64,000 bases of DNA from Craspedostauros australis (lineage: Eukaryota; Bacillariophyta; Bacillariophyceae; Mastogloiales; Achnanthaceae): NCBI GenBank assembly GCA_026770025.1, contig JAMXDE010000024.1, positions 558,001 to 622,000 of the forward strand, in the 5' to 3' direction. Made by a program: the position numbers and the translations under genes. The notes under the pieces were generated by a model. That model was not told the origin of the DNA. It saw only the letters and a list, made by a program, of their open reading frames with translations, and did not search any database. Every line of letters starts with the position of its first letter. Within the stretch, counting starts at the first letter, position 1. Positions 63,619-64,000 of this stretch are shown piece by piece.

Positions 63619-64000
63619 CTTTTCGGTTTCTCTCCTTTCCGGATGTTGGGATGTTGTGCGAGATGTTGAGATGGTGCGTTGTGTTGCGTTGCTTTGCTTT
63701 GCTTTTACTGCGCGAGAGTCTGCGTGAGATGCCCCGTGCTGTGCTGGGTATTTTATGAAAGAGTCGAGAGGGGAAATGGGAGATGTGTGCGTTTTGTTTG
63801 TGTTGCGTGCCTCTGTGTATGGAACCTGCGTGTTGCTTGTCTGCATTTTGTGGGGTGGAGGTGGTCATGAAGTGTTCGGTGTGGCCGTTGTGGAGTAAAA
63901 GGTACTGTTTGGCCTCTGTGTTTGATTGTTCTTCGATGGTGACACGTTGCGCAGTACTCGTGCAGTAGAAATCTGCGGAGGCTGCAGCACTTTCATCTAC
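63619..64000. other. Upstream region of GC-PDE copy C
   Basis: Likely 5' UTR and promoter of copy C. T/G-rich frames of about 60 codons occur on the plus strand and are not supported. Confidence 0.45.

Overview
The window looks like nuclear DNA of a photosynthetic stramenopile, most likely a diatom; the species was not determined. The grounds are: intron-poor eukaryotic genes with short GT-AG introns (215-276 nt where measured); a flavodoxin whose signal peptide runs into a diatom-type plastid cleavage motif (SSA|WVVP); receptor cyclases fused to a phosphodiesterase, an arrangement familiar from diatoms; and Copia-type retrotransposons of the kind common in diatoms. All identifications come from reading motifs by eye; no search was run.

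Region 1 (1-20.4 kb) is single-copy and gene-dense. In order: a TM9SF/nonaspanin (+), an unrecognised 281-aa protein (-), a predicted ABC-class ATPase related to MRB1590 with an RGG-rich N-terminus (+, one intron), DNA polymerase kappa (-, one intron), a DusA-type tRNA-dihydrouridine synthase (-), a ceramidase/CREST-like membrane hydrolase (+), a DsbA/FrnE-type thiol oxidoreductase (+), plastid flavodoxin (+) and the GPI inositol acyltransferase PIG-W/GWT1 (+). The DsbA-like gene has one in-frame TGA exactly where the first cysteine of its CPWC active site belongs. It is read here as a selenoprotein (UPWC) and is the main find of the window.

Region 2 (20.8-25.5, 51.6-56.3 and 58.8-63.6 kb) holds three copies, A, B and C, of a receptor cyclase-phosphodiesterase gene, all on the minus strand. 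Each has five exons with identical phases and encodes about 1206-1228 aa: a short cytosolic N-terminus, TM1, an extracytoplasmic sensor, TM2, a class III cyclase and a class I PDE. A and B lie in a segmental duplication of about 6.7 kb whose edge cuts PIG-W, so copy B carries only the last part of PIG-W. C is more diverged, above all in the sensor exon, yet its cyclase exon encodes the same protein as B; this points to gene conversion.

Region 3 (about 28.2-49.6 kb), between copies A and B, is a nest of transposons. An old minus-strand Copia copy was split by a young full-length Copia element (element 1) and by a piggyBac-like DNA transposon. Next to it a plus-strand LTR of the element-1 family was split by a second, very young Copia element (element 2) whose LTRs look identical and whose gag-pol frame is broken by one TGA. 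Target-site duplications can be read for elements 1 and 2 and, less surely, for the piggyBac-like element.

The genes do not form an operon. The shared theme of the GC-PDE cluster is membrane sensing coupled to cyclic-nucleotide synthesis and breakdown in one polypeptide.
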